A stretch of 64,000 bases of DNA. Origin: Cytidiella melzeri. Lineage: Eukaryota > Basidiomycota > Agaricomycetes > Polyporales > Irpicaceae. Positions 20,098 to 30,491 of this stretch are shown here, in pieces. The stretch spans positions 1 through 64,000 of the forward strand of contig JABYQR010000172.1 in the NCBI GenBank assembly GCA_022592445.1, given 5' to 3'. Position numbers and translations under genes: made by a program. Position 1 is the first letter of the stretch. Every line of letters starts with the position of its first letter. Under the pieces are notes generated by a model. The model searched no databases, was not told the DNA's origin, and worked only from the letters and a program-made list of their open reading frames with translations.

Positions 20098-20508
20098 TCA
20101 GAAGTGGAGGGTGGCGGGAAGAGGAGAGGGAGTGGGAATGTAAGCGCGTTGATTGCGCTCCTCGATACGCTGAAGGAGAGTAAGCTTTTCAGCTTTCTCC
20201 TTCTCTTGCTTCTCAATTCGATCAAGAAGGCTAAGCCGGGACATGAGTTGAGAGACCTTTCTCATACGATCCTGGTCCTCTTCATGCTCAACAGTGGTGC
20301 GAGCCTGCTTCTCGAGGTTGATCCTCTTGATGAGGGGCTTGTTATCGGGGTATTTGAGCTGGCGAGGCTTTCCAGCGTCCTTGAACTTGTCGAGTGTCTC
20401 CTTGGAAACGGTGAGGCGTTCCTGAAGTTCGGTGACTTCATTACGGACAGGGATGGAGTAGGGGGCCTTGCAGCCAGACCTAGCAGCAATGAAGCGGGAG
20501 AGAGGCAT
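20098..20508 (-). CDS. element D pre-gag ORF, first part
   Basis: A 136-aa intact frame from ATG 20508 (MPLSRFIAARSGCKAPYSI) to TGA at 20098. It is highly charged and probably coiled coil (LSLLDRIEKQEKEKAEKLTL, LQRIEERNQRAY). It occupies the place between leader and gag where elements B and E have their pre-gag ORF. A longer frame reading back to 20673 would start in the leader and is not conserved in element A. No function is known to me. Confidence 0.55.
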   Translation of the reverse strand: MPLSRFIAARSGCKAPYSIPVRNEVTELQERLTVSKETLDKFKDAGKPRQLKYPDNKPLIKRINLEKQARTTVEHEEDQDRMRKVSQLMSRLSLLDRIEKQEKEKAEKLTLLQRIEERNQRAYIPTPSPLPATLHF

Positions 20509-21088
20509 GGTGACTGTGTGTGACAATGTGTGATGAGCTTGACAGCTCAGTGATGTGCGAAACAAATCTCCATAAAGGAGAGGTCCTGTGTGTGCGTGGG
20601 GTAGTGCCGGCGTCGGCCTGGACTCTCTCTCCAGGTCCAGTGGTGTAAGGATCTCCGTCATGGTTCCACCCATGCGGCAAATGGTTGGCAGATCAGTATT
20701 ACACTGACCCTAAGTCCGGCCAGCACCAGTTACCCGTCTTTGTGCCTAGACACTCATGGGTTTCTAGTTCTGTTGTCTAGCTCTTATAACGAGCTGTCTG
20801 ACACCAGACTCCACTATCGCCTGTGGGGAGGCACACTTTCATCATGTTGGCATAATGCCAACCCCTGCTCTGATCAGCTCTAGGAGCGTCGGGCGAGAGG
20901 GTGATTCAAGTTGTGCGCATCAAGGCAAGGCCTAGACACGACTACCACTTAGAGCCTATGGTCCGGCTACCTCAATTTCTAGAGGATTTGTAAGGGGGCC
21001 CACGCACAGGCACAAGACCTAGAAGAAAAGGGAAAGAAACCTCCAGCACGTCCAGAGACGTGAGGGAGTAGGGGCAGTCTTATCCAAA
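20509..21088 (-). other. element D 5' leader
   Basis: The untranslated leader matches 15152-15728. The primer-binding site TGGATAAGACTG is at 21075-21086, complementary to 21213-21224 in the adjacent LTR, which itself lies about 27 nt past the TATATATA box at 21251-21258. Confidence 0.65.
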
Positions 21089-21765
21089 TGTAACAGTTTA
21101 GGTTACACTCACCAGATAAGTGGTTAACTTGAGGGGGAGATAGAGATATAGAAAGTAAGAGATGTGGTGAGCGAAGTACTGGAGAGTACAAGGTAGTCCT
21201 TTATCAACAGAGTGGATAAGACTGAGGGGATATGCCCTCAGGAGTGCCTCTATATATACATGGAGGGGAGGACCCCAGGTACTACCCTAAGACCCCTAAT
21301 ACCTACATGAGAAAGCGAAGTAATCTACCTTACTAAGCATGCCCTATGCCCTAGTGGTGCCACTTCAATAATCAACCAATAGCAATTGTCCCCATGACCT
21401 GACCCCATGACCCAGTTCCAAGGCTAGACTTGTTCTAGCTTGTTCTAAGACAAGGCTAGACTTTTCCAGAAGGTTATATGAACTATGACATCATCTAATG
21501 GAATGTCCTATACTATGACATCATAGTTCCAGCATGTTCCACAAGGTTCCAGAGAGTTCTATCATGTGATACACATATAAGGAAAGGAGCACATCAGCGC
21601 ATCAATTGATAGGCACTGAGAATAAGTGCCGGAATAAGCGCCTGATAAGCACCTAAATAGACGCCGGATAAGCGCTGGATAAGCACTTGACAAGCGCTTA
21701 AATATTCCCAATAATACCGTTGCCTGGTAAGGCAAGTCTTGTAGAAACATTGAAAATCTGTGACA
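21089..21765 (-). repeat. 5' LTR of element D
   Basis: A 677-bp TG...CA LTR of the A family. On its right it abuts an older partial A-family LTR. Confidence 0.92.
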
Positions 21766-21898
21766 ACTTGCTTCCCAGGTAAGTTGATGAACTTTATGGG
21801 ATTGAGTGAGATAGAGTGTAAGAGGTGTGGTGAGCAAAGTACTGGAGAGTACTGAGTAGTCCTTGATCAACAGAGTGGATAAGACTGAGGGGATTTGC
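21766..21898. repeat. partial A-family LTR
   Basis: About 130 bp resembling the first part of the A LTRs (CCAGGTAAGTTGATGAACTT, then AAGAGGTGTGGTGAGC, and CAGAGTGGATAAGACTGAGG). It is cut on the left by the D LTR and on the right by an E-family LTR beginning TGTCACAAAC at 21899. It records an earlier insertion. Confidence 0.8.
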
Positions 21899-22880
21899 TG
21901 TCACAAACATGCACACTTTTTCTCTTTTCTTTTCCTTTTATTCTCTTTATCATATCTTAACAATGGCACATGGCTCCTGCATGTGATGAAGTACATGTGA
22001 CAAGCTGTCATGGATGGCCTGACTAGCCCTTAATTTTCGCAATTTACCTCTTGTTTTTATCTGTAAAACTCCGGGCTACAACCTAGTTTCAATTCTCTTT
22101 GCATAAAATCCTTTGCACGTCTATTAAGCGCCCGTATCACGTGGCTTAGACGCTCCACACGGTCACATTACTTGCTACTACGTCACACTGGCATGTGACT
22201 TAGCTTAAGTAAGACCACATGGCTACAAGCACATGGCTCAGCCCATAGCTAGGGTTTGACGTCATAGATACCGTTCACATGGGCTCCTTATTGTTCTTTC
22301 CCTATTGTTCTCTTTATGGAAGGATGTTCTCACAGGTGTGGGAATGGAATACAATAGTTGGTCTCCTTTTAGATAGATTCTCTCACGAGTAGAGTTCTTG
22401 GCAAGGTCTAGACAATAGCTATTGTTCTCCTTTAGGTAGTTCTTTTGTTCTTCGTTCACACGGCTTCTTGCAAAGCCTGCCCTCAACATGGTCTGTGCGC
22501 AGGTCCCTGAAGTCTATATATACTGCTACATGTACGCTCCTAGCCCCCCATCTCGACCTCTTGGTCTTTACTGGGCTAGGTAAGCTACCCCCTCTTGTAC
22601 TATATAGCTGGTAGTACAAATACTAACTTGGTCTTTACTGGGCTAGCCTTCTGAATAAGTTTGATAGCTGGTGAACGCATTGTGCTTCACGCCTGCCACC
22701 ACCTCCTCGTCGTCATCCGCATCGTGTCCCTTTTTGTCACGTCGAGCCCTGTCTCCGTGTCACAAGCTGGTCACATAATCATAGAAGGTACTGGAACATT
22801 GTGAAACATTGTAGAACATCACACCATAGCACACCATAGCACACCATACGTTTCCACAGCAGTGTTAGAAGTCCTTATCT
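21899..22880 (+). repeat. truncated E-family LTR carrying a B solo LTR
   Basis: 21899-22005 plus 22768-22880 together match the outer half of the E LTR at 43680-44171 in reverse orientation (GCATGCACACTTTTTC, GGTCACATAATCATAGAAGG, CACACCATACGT). The two halves are separated by the B solo LTR and its duplicated CAAGC. Similarity ends at about 22880, so the inner half of the LTR and the element body are lost. Confidence 0.8.
22006..22762 (+). repeat. solo LTR of the B family
   Basis: A complete 757-bp LTR (TGTCATGG...CTCCGTGTCA) in plus orientation, flanked by the 5-bp duplication CAAGC at 22001-22005 and 22763-22767. No internal sequence is present, so the element was removed by LTR-LTR recombination. 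A TATATATA box is at 22515-22522. Confidence 0.95.
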
Positions 22881-23346
22881 TATCTATTTGTCTGTCTAAT
22901 CTATATTGTCCATAGATCTGATCTCTGATGATCAGCATTCCAATCTCGCAACACAAGTAGAAGTCCTGAGTTTATAAATAAGATTAGATCACGAAGAATG
23001 TCGAGGATTGTGCGACAAACACTGGGCTACATACCAATGACCAACCACGAAACCTCCCGTTGGAACCCCAAGCCGCATCCTGCTGTAGCTTTCTCTTCCC
23101 CTCTCGAAATATTCAGTGACGTATGGTAAATTGAACAGAGAATGCACAGGCCTATGTAGCCTGTAACGGGTTTGTGGCGCAATGGGCTGAGCGCCGAAAT
23201 CATCCGAATACCCACGTACATGCTGTTGAGAGAATAGTAATGTTTTACAGGAATACGTGCGCGTGATATAAAGCAGAGTATACATAGCGAGAAAACGTCG
23301 AAAGGGCACACGTCAGTGCTGCGAGAATAAGGATGTCCAGGATCAT
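22881..23346. other. intergenic, no gene seen
   Basis: AT-rich spacer between the LTR fragment and the 3' end of the DUF6697-like gene. AGAAGTCCT occurs twice (about 22870 and 22971). The short frames on the minus strand at 22989-23350 resemble nothing I recognise and probably include the 3' untranslated region of the neighbouring gene. Confidence 0.5.
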
Positions 23347-26118
23347 TCACAAGCCAAGCAACCTCTTGACCATCGCCTCTTCAGCTTCGTCTTCGTCGAA
23401 ATCATGAACGTCACTGTTGTCTGGAACAATAACGTCGTTCTCGTCTCCGCCGTCCGTTTCGTCTGCGCTCTCCAGCTCAGAAAGATCGGAGAGGTCAGAT
23501 CCAAAACCAGCCAGGGCAAGAGCCCGTGTCGCTTTTGACTCTAGTTCTCGACGGCTCAACGGTTGAACGTTACTGGTCGACGCCCAAGGGTGTTCAGGTG
23601 CTCCAGGAGAGCGAGAGCGAGGAACAGCAAGTTTGCGTCTTACAGGCTGGGAAGCCGCAGATTCGCGCCATGCAGTTGGTAGAGCAGTCAGCCCGCGCTG
23701 TGCCTCAAGCTCCTGAGGCCGGCGTGATTTGGTAGGTGGATGTCGTGAACTAGCTTGCGTCTTGTCGATCTCGTCGCTCTCGTCTGCGCTCTCCTGCTCG
23801 GAAATCTCAGCAAAAGCAGTGTATTCTGAGTTCCGGGCCCGTATAGCTGCTGTTGAGTACGGTGTACGACTGCTCCTCGAGTGCTGAACGTGACTGTTCG
23901 ACAGTAGAGGGAATCCAGAAGAGCCAGGACGAGGAACTGCAAGTTTGCGCCTTGCAGGCTGAGGGACAGCGAGTTCGCGCCTTGCAGACTGAGGAATGGT
24001 AACTTCGCGCCATATCTCAGCCCCCTGAGGTCGGAGGGGTGTATGCTGTTGACCGGCCTGCGTTTTGCATGTGTCCTTCGGGGGGAGTCCATGTGCTCGA
24101 GGGAGCGGAACCACAGGCTCACTCTCTGCGTCCGGATCGGCCTCCTGAGGCACATGAGGTTTTGCGGCTTTTCTAGCTTTGTTCTCCTCGTCGAACTGCC
24201 GACTCTGTTCCGTGAGATTCTTTTGCCAATTGAGATCGTAGCCGATGCATTTGAGGCAGGATACGCGGAGTCTCTGTGCGCAAAAATCACGAATGTTAGT
24301 GTGGGACTTGCCTAGATTGCGAGAGCAAAGGAAGGAGATGGTACGGACTTCTTTGCCAGAGAGGAAAGCGCGCAGAACTTGTTCGACGGTCACGCGTTTC
24401 TTGTCCGCGTAGGTTTTGGATGTGTTTTTGTCACCTAAAATGGCAGCGATGTCTTCTTCCGAAGGCTCTTCCCCACCATTTTCATCGCGAAGGGCGATAC
24501 GGACGAGGAACTGTCTTCCCCACTGCTTGCTGAACAGGTGTTTGACCCATCCAAGTTGTATCTGTGAAATGGTTTTAAATGCGATATGGTGTTAGCGTCT
24601 GAGTTCAGGTCAATAAGGTTTGGAAATTCGCTCAGTACCTTCGGTTCCAACAGTCTGAACTCAGCGGCTGTAAGAGGCATTGCAGTGATGAACTTGTACA
24701 GCCCAAAGTACAGCCACTGGGACGATGTTTGGCGAATAAAGAGCCGCTTTGGCACCTGACCGATCCACTGTGGGTTCAAGAAGAAAAATAGGCCGGTCTC
24801 ACCACGCAGTACTGGTGCGTAGGGGTTCAAATCGCGATTGATAAATCCGAGGTTGTCCACGCCGTCCTTGAGCTTGGAGCAATGGATTGTGGGAAACATC
24901 CCCTGCGGTGAACCTCCGTAGAGTTTGCTCATCAGTTGACGTGTGACGTGTGATGATTTGGGAACGACATCGCTGATGCCTTGGATGTCATATCGCTCTC
25001 GCCCTCCGATGTCGAGTCGGCTGTTAACAAATGCAGGATAGAGACGGTTGTCTTGATGCTGGCTATGACCACTGTCTATGTCCATCTACAGTTTTGTCAA
25101 GTCAATCAGAGACATAGGGTGTATGAACTGTGCCCATGCTGACCTCGTTGTCTTCTTCCAATTCAACTTCCAAGTCTGCATGAACAACCGCGACGTCTGC
25201 GTCGGCAATTCCACGGATTTCGAGCTCTATGTCTTGCGTGTCAATGTCTGCATCCATCCGATGGTCGACCTCATCGTCCAAAACGACAGATCTCCGGAAA
25301 CTTGAACTACTTGCAGAGCGGGATTCTCTCAGACGCGCACGCATCTTCACAAGTCGGGGAGTGCGCGATAACTCTCGCATAGTCGACAACACAACCTCGA
25401 CGCGCGGTTTGCTACTCAAAATAGATGCAATGCTTGATGAACGTTTTGCGGACATATTCACCGTTTGTGCGCGAGAGAAAGATTCCAGGCTGTAGGACAT
25501 ACACGCCCTATATGAGAAGTAACTGGTGAGATAGCAAAGGCCTCGAAACGCACCGCTCATCTTGCTACAGTAGCCACAGGATGACCTAGTCAGACAAACA
25601 TTCACTGAAACCATGTTTATAGTATACGCACATATTTGAAGCCGCCGTGTTCAGGCTTCTAGTAATCAACGATAACAAAAGCCGTTGCGTCGATAATCAA
25701 TACTACTCACCTGTACAGCAATGACGCTTGGTATATCTCGGTCTCTGATCTTGTTCCTAAGTGGCTGATCCCTCACCAGCTCATTTGGGGCCACACGCCA
25801 CAAAGGTAGCGAAACGGACTGAAATGATTGAAATTCAGTGAAAACCAGCTGTCTTGCATTCTCTACTTAGCTGGTACTTACTGACGATCGCTGCATATTG
25901 AGCGTATGAGAACGAGTACATCAACGTGAGAATCAACTCACATTGACTTTGACCTTTCTGTCGGTTGTCGGACTGCGAAGCGAATGCTTTGTGTCGCTAT
26001 CCAACTTGGCAGCAACTCGTAGCGGCGTCATGAGCTCAGGAGCTGGCGGGGGCGGAGGAGGGCTGAACTCTCGAATTTTCCATGCGCGAGACCGCGCACT
26101 TTCTGCTTCAGGAGACAT
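23347..26118 (-). CDS. DUF6697-like domain protein, six exons
   Basis: Exons on the minus strand are 25942-26118, 25711-25818, 25554-25564 (11 nt), 25144-25507, 24639-25085 and 23347-24561. They total 2,322 nt (773 aa) with matching phases. The last two introns are firm: 24562-24638 restores EPK/IQLGWVKHLFSKQWG. The middle region (RLFIRQTSSQWLYFGLYKF, MPLTAAEFRLLEP, then SKQWGRQFLVRIALR and CLKCIGYDLNW) follows the pattern I know from the DUF6697 domain of basidiomycete proteins; function unknown. The N-terminus is Pro/Ser/Arg-rich. The C-terminus has PQ(S/P)ARRELAVPQPARRKLAV-like repeats and an acidic end. The first three exons are less certain, and a start at 25500 or 25455 is the alternative. 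Confidence 0.7.
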
Positions 26119-26577
26119 GCTTGAAACGAGGGAAATAACTCAAGGGGATGTAGCGAGCAGTACAGTCTGAGATGGAGGGCAGGTGCAAGCAATAAGATGA
26201 CGCCCTCAGGCTGCGCCGCTTCTTAGACTGCCTGATCGGGTCGGAGCGTCAGACAGTGAGCTTGAGGCACGAAAGTTGAACTTGTCTACTCTGCCTCGGG
26301 GAGACTAGTCGGAGCACCAATAATGATGTTGCCACTGGAGGCCAACTCCTCAACAATTACTACTCGGACATCCACCACTGCATTAATAACCTTACTCTGT
26401 CAGCTCCGTCTTCAGGTCTCAATAGCAACTCGGAGCAGCAATGTCTTTGCAAGTAGGTAATTACTAGCAGTATATTGAGCTCGTAACGCCAAGAATGTCC
26501 CCTGTTTGTCTTTAGCTAACCTCCCTCACTAGCTCTGAGCTCTCTACCTCTCTCTGGCGCGAATATGAGCATTTTCG
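26119..26577. other. intergenic; diverged copy of the F-box gene upstream region
   Basis: No gene. 26310-26530 resembles 28325-28600 in front of the intact F-box gene (for example CCTTACTCTGTC and CGGAGCAGCAA), showing that the promoter region was duplicated together with the gene. Confidence 0.5.
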
Positions 26578-28060
26578 ATGCCTTTGCCAGGTGCGTTTGT
26601 TGAGTTCCATGGCGTGACACTTTTGTCAACTATATCTACCAATAGCCAGGCCCATGAACGGACTACCGTGACGGAGTGTTATGCACTTGAAGAGTCTTCA
26701 AAGTTATTATGGGTGGAAGACGGCGACTGCACTATCCACACGAGGACCACCATGATTCTGCGTATGTCCAAGCAGAGCATCGCAGAGATCAGCTGTGCTG
26801 TTGTGCACCAACGCGCTCTTCGTACGCACAAGGATCCTTGTTCCCGTCTCAAAAATACCTGCCGAGATTCTCTGCGTCAGGCTGTGCGTTGATGCGCCGA
26901 ATAAGATTGACTCGCCCTTCTCTCAAGTATGCAGCCAATTGATGATGCATGCCTTGAACGATCCGGTTATATGGCTGCCACCCACGTTTCACCACCCGAC
27001 GTTGCTGTTGGAAATGCTGGTGCGCGCAAAGGACTGCTATACCTGTCTAAGCAAAGTCCAACCCGGGACGACTTATTTGGTGACGAAGACCGTCGAGCAC
27101 TGAAAATCGAAGCCTCCTGTTCAACGCTGGCAGGTCGACGTCATGTTGAGGCTACTATTTGAGAACTGCGCCTGTCGCTGAAGAACCTGGATATCCATTA
27201 CTGTGAAGGCGCCCCTTTACTCCTCAAGCACAGCGGCTCAGAGGAAACTTCACCACCATTTCCGCTCCTACGGTATCTACGCCTCGTCAATTCACGCTAC
27301 AATTGAAGCTGCACCCTCTTCGAACCTCACTACGCTCGAGCTCAGTACCAAGCCTTACTCGAGCGAGGTGAACCGGTAATGCACCTGGATATGGTACGCA
27401 TTGTACTACTTCTGCGCAAATTTACCAAGTTGGAGTGGCTCGAATTGGCCGATATCATTAACGAACCTCATCCGAAGAAGGGGCCACGAACCATCCTCCG
27501 GAGATGCCTCACATGCAGCATCTGAAGGACTTGTGCTCGCGTGAATGATCAACGTCTCTACTGTCTCTTATATCCATCCTGGAGGTTCCCGTTCTGTCCA
27601 GGTTCAGAATTAGACCCGGGAGCCGCCTTCGCAAAGCGTCCACGAGTCAGTTGTTCGCATGTTGGTGCAATGGGACTGAGACTGGGTAGCCTCACGTCGA
27701 GTGGCAAACAGCGACGTACGAGCTTTTCTTCACAGGCTGACTTTCGATAGTCACGGACATTCAGCCACCCTCGAGTATCAAGCCACTTTCGATTCTCTTT
27801 CCCTCCAAATCGAACTCCAATTGTTGACTCCCGATTGCTTGGACGAGCTGTGCCGTGAGCTTCCGCCAAATACTCCCCCCCCCTCCCTTTGGGCACCTTG
27901 TAGTCATAGCTCAAGGTCAAGATTGAACGGAGCGCGGAAACCCGATCTCTGTCATTTTGCAACAATGCGCAGTCATTAGTCCTGCGCGCGAAGTATTCAA
28001 GGAGTTCCATGTTAATGCTTGCGTCTACGTTCGTTACCAGATTCGTCAGGTGAAGGAAAA
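26578..28060 (+). pseudogene. decayed F-box gene, tandem copy of 28695-30491
   Basis: Fragments in several frames follow the intact neighbour in order: NALFVRTRILVPVSKIPAEI and FSQVCSQLMMHALNDPVIWL (26795-27103), KTVEH, then LEYQATFDSLSLQIELQLLT (27701-27979) and a 3' part near 27930-28050 resembling its C-terminus. Frameshifts, in-frame stops and an internal deletion of roughly 300 bp exclude a functional product. It lies head-to-tail with the intact copy. Confidence 0.8.
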
Positions 28061-28694
28061 TCAGGTACGTCGCTGTCTCTGCTCGTAACATGTCCCGTTG
28101 TTGGAGCGTTGCATCTCAGAACGCTCACGAGGCAATGTGGGAGAACGTATTGGCATCGATCAAGCTGAGTAGTACCTACTAAGTTCCCTTAGTAATCAGG
28201 AACGTGGAGGTTTATCATCGTACAATATACTACACTTATTCTGCAGAACTCTTGGTCATGACCATGAACCTTCGAACCAGCTTACCTTGATAGCACACCA
28301 AAGACGTCTTCCAGTGCGTTTGTGGATAAGTACTGCCACTGCCGCTTCTGGTAGCCTTGGTCGAAGCGCCCAATAAGGCTATGGCTGGAACGTGAACGTT
28401 AGTAACTACTACTACTAGGTACATCCACCACACAGGAAACCTTACTCTGTCCTCTGCGTTCAACATCCCCGAGTGAAAGAGCGGTTCGGAGCAGCAACAT
28501 CGTCGCAAATCAGTACTCACCTGTGAGTATCACTACCCTGACCTTCAATTCTGACATTGACCGTTTCCTGTCCATTGGCCCCTATTTGTCTCCAACGGTC
28601 ACTTCGCCCCATAAACCAGACACTGGTACTGCATCATGAGTTGTTGCGATGTCTCGGCCAGGTGTGTTCGCTCAGAGCTCCGTAGCTTGATTAT
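28061..28694. other. intergenic, promoter side of the F-box gene
   Basis: No gene seen. It contains the sequence duplicated in front of the pseudogene. A GTATGACC-like start context is not obvious, and a short 5' untranslated exon cannot be excluded. Confidence 0.4.
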
Positions 28695-30491
28695 ATGACC
28701 AACATATTCATGATCAGCGAAGCCAAAGGGGAGGGCCATAATCCAAGAGATTTCTCAAACCTGCTTCTCATGGAAGACGTCGACCGAGTCATTGAGCAGA
28801 TGGACTCAGAGATTCAGCGCATCAAAGAAAAGATGGAACTAGAGCTGCAACGCGTTTTGGAGCAGGAGCGCGTTCTTTATGCGCACAGGAACACCCTTAT
28901 CCCCATGTCCAAACTCCCTCCCGAGGTTCTCCGCATGATCTTCAGGCAATCTCAGTGGACAGCCCCGTGGCAGAGGCTAAATCCTGCATTTGCTCAAGTG
29001 TGTAGCCAATGGAGGACGCTCGCCTTGAACGATCCGTTTTTATGGCGCACCCCCTATTTTTACCGCCAGAAACATCTGTCGGAAACGCTGAACCGCGCGA
29101 AGGACTTGCCTTTAATTATACGGCATGATTGCTATGTACAGGAGGACACATTTGAGGCGGTAAAAACTACTCTGGAGAACAAGACCGTCGAGCACTTGGA
29201 GTTACTGTTCTCTGGCAGGTCCGACCGTCAGGTTGGCACCATCTCTAGGCTAGTATTCGAGAAGTCGCGCTTGTCGCTGAAGTTTCTGGCTCTAGAGAAC
29301 GGCGCAAATAAGCCTGTAGCCCTCCTCCGCAGCGGCCGGGAGGGTAATTCACTACCATTTCCGCTCCTGCGGTGTCTTCGCCTCGTGAACTGCACGCTAC
29401 CACTGGAGCTGCACTGCTTTCCGAACCTCACTACGCTCGAGCTCTGTTGCAAGTGCTCTCAACAGCTGGTTGATCAGGCGATTCACATGAACTTGGCAAG
29501 CATTGTACTCGTACTCCGCAATTGTCCCAAGTTGGAGAGGCTTGAGTTATCCAAGGTCATCAAGGATCCTAATGTCAGCCCACCAGAACAAGGGGTCATT
29601 GAACATCCCCCAGAGAACTTTCGCATGCAGCATCTGAAATATTTGGGCTTGCGCGATCGTTCCTCGCTTTTACTACCCCTCATATACATCCTTGAGCTTC
29701 CTGCTCTGTCCAAGTTGGAAATCACAAGCAGTTACTCCGACAGTTTCGACGATGTGCGCGCGTTGCTGCAATCAGTCAAAGACTGGATATCCTCAACTTT
29801 TGCTACAAATAGCGACGTTCGAGCGTTTGTCTACCAACCGACGAACGTTGGTATTCACAAACGTGAACCCACCCTCCGTGAAGCCACCCTCAAGTACGAA
29901 GCCACCTTCGACTCTTTTTCTCTGCAGCTGGCCATCAAAGTCGTAACTGCCAGGGGTTTCAACGAGTTGTGCCGTCAGGTTCCGCTATTCTTCATCTCCC
30001 CGGAAAGTGTAGAAAAGGTCGTCATTGACACAACCGGATTGAGTATACCTCTGCGCGGTGTCTGGGGACATATGGCCCCTTTCGTTTCTGTCGTGGAGAT
30101 TGAGGCGATTCGACCTGCACCGAGGGAAAGGCTATTGGAGACCATCAGGCCGCTGGCTTCAAGTACGAAAGCGACTTCAAAACACGCCCTGCCCTTTCCT
30201 TCTCTGCAGCGACTGTGTATCACGTCCATAAATCTGTCGGTGTTGCTCTCGATGTCGAACGGTGAAGAGATAACTTGGCTTGGTTATCTTGCGCTCATAG
30301 CCAAAGAGCGCAAAGAGCACGGCAGCCCAATCTCTGTTACTTTGCGACGCTGCACATCCACCATCCCTGCAATCGAGGTGTTCAAGGCATTTGGTGTTGA
30401 TGCCTATGTGCATGTATATGACGAGACCATTCACAATTATAATCCGGTAGGTAGACACGAGGTCTCTGCTAGCATTACAACCCGTCGCTGA
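28695..30491 (+). CDS. F-box protein with N-terminal coiled coil
   Basis: A single open frame of 598 aa, without a visible intron. Residues about 28-75 form a charged coiled coil (VIEQMDSEIQRIKEKMELEL...). They are followed directly by an F-box-like segment (MSKLPPEVLRMIFRQSQW, then FAQVCSQWRTLALNDPFLWR), the usual layout of expanded F-box families in mushrooms. The remainder has leucine-rich, LRR-like spacing (LRCLRLVNCTLPLELHCFPN, LTTLELCC, LERLELSKVI). Such proteins recruit substrates to SCF ubiquitin ligases; the target is unknown. A decayed tandem copy lies upstream. Confidence 0.8.
   Translation: MTNIFMISEAKGEGHNPRDFSNLLLMEDVDRVIEQMDSEIQRIKEKMELELQRVLEQERVLYAHRNTLIPMSKLPPEVLRMIFRQSQWTAPWQRLNPAFAQVCSQWRTLALNDPFLWRTPYFYRQKHLSETLNRAKDLPLIIRHDCYVQEDTFEAVKTTLENKTVEHLELLFSGRSDRQVGTISRLVFEKSRLSLKFLALENGANKPVALLRSGREGNSLPFPLLRCLRLVNCTLPLELHCFPNLTTLELCCKCSQQLVDQAIHMNLASIVLVLRNCPKLERLELSKVIKDPNVSPPEQGVIEHPPENFRMQHLKYLGLRDRSSLLLPLIYILELPALSKLEITSSYSDSFDDVRALLQSVKDWISSTFATNSDVRAFVYQPTNVGIHKREPTLREATLKYEATFDSFSLQLAIKVVTARGFNELCRQVPLFFISPESVEKVVIDTTGLSIPLRGVWGHMAPFVSVVEIEAIRPAPRERLLETIRPLASSTKATSKHALPFPSLQRLCITSINLSVLLSMSNGEEITWLGYLALIAKERKEHGSPISVTLRRCTSTIPAIEVFKAFGVDAYVHVYDETIHNYNPVGRHEVSASITTRR

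Larger units (their letters stand above)
16428..21765 (-). mobile_element. element D: truncated chromovirus of the A family
   Basis: Contains, from 5' to 3' on the minus strand, an LTR (21089-21765), leader, pre-gag ORF, gag and the first half of pol. Pol is cut at 16428 inside the segment joining RT and RNase H, where element A's 5' LTR begins; the equivalent point in A is near 11070. RNase H, integrase, polypurine tract and 3' LTR are missing. Gag is very similar to that of A. Confidence 0.9.
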
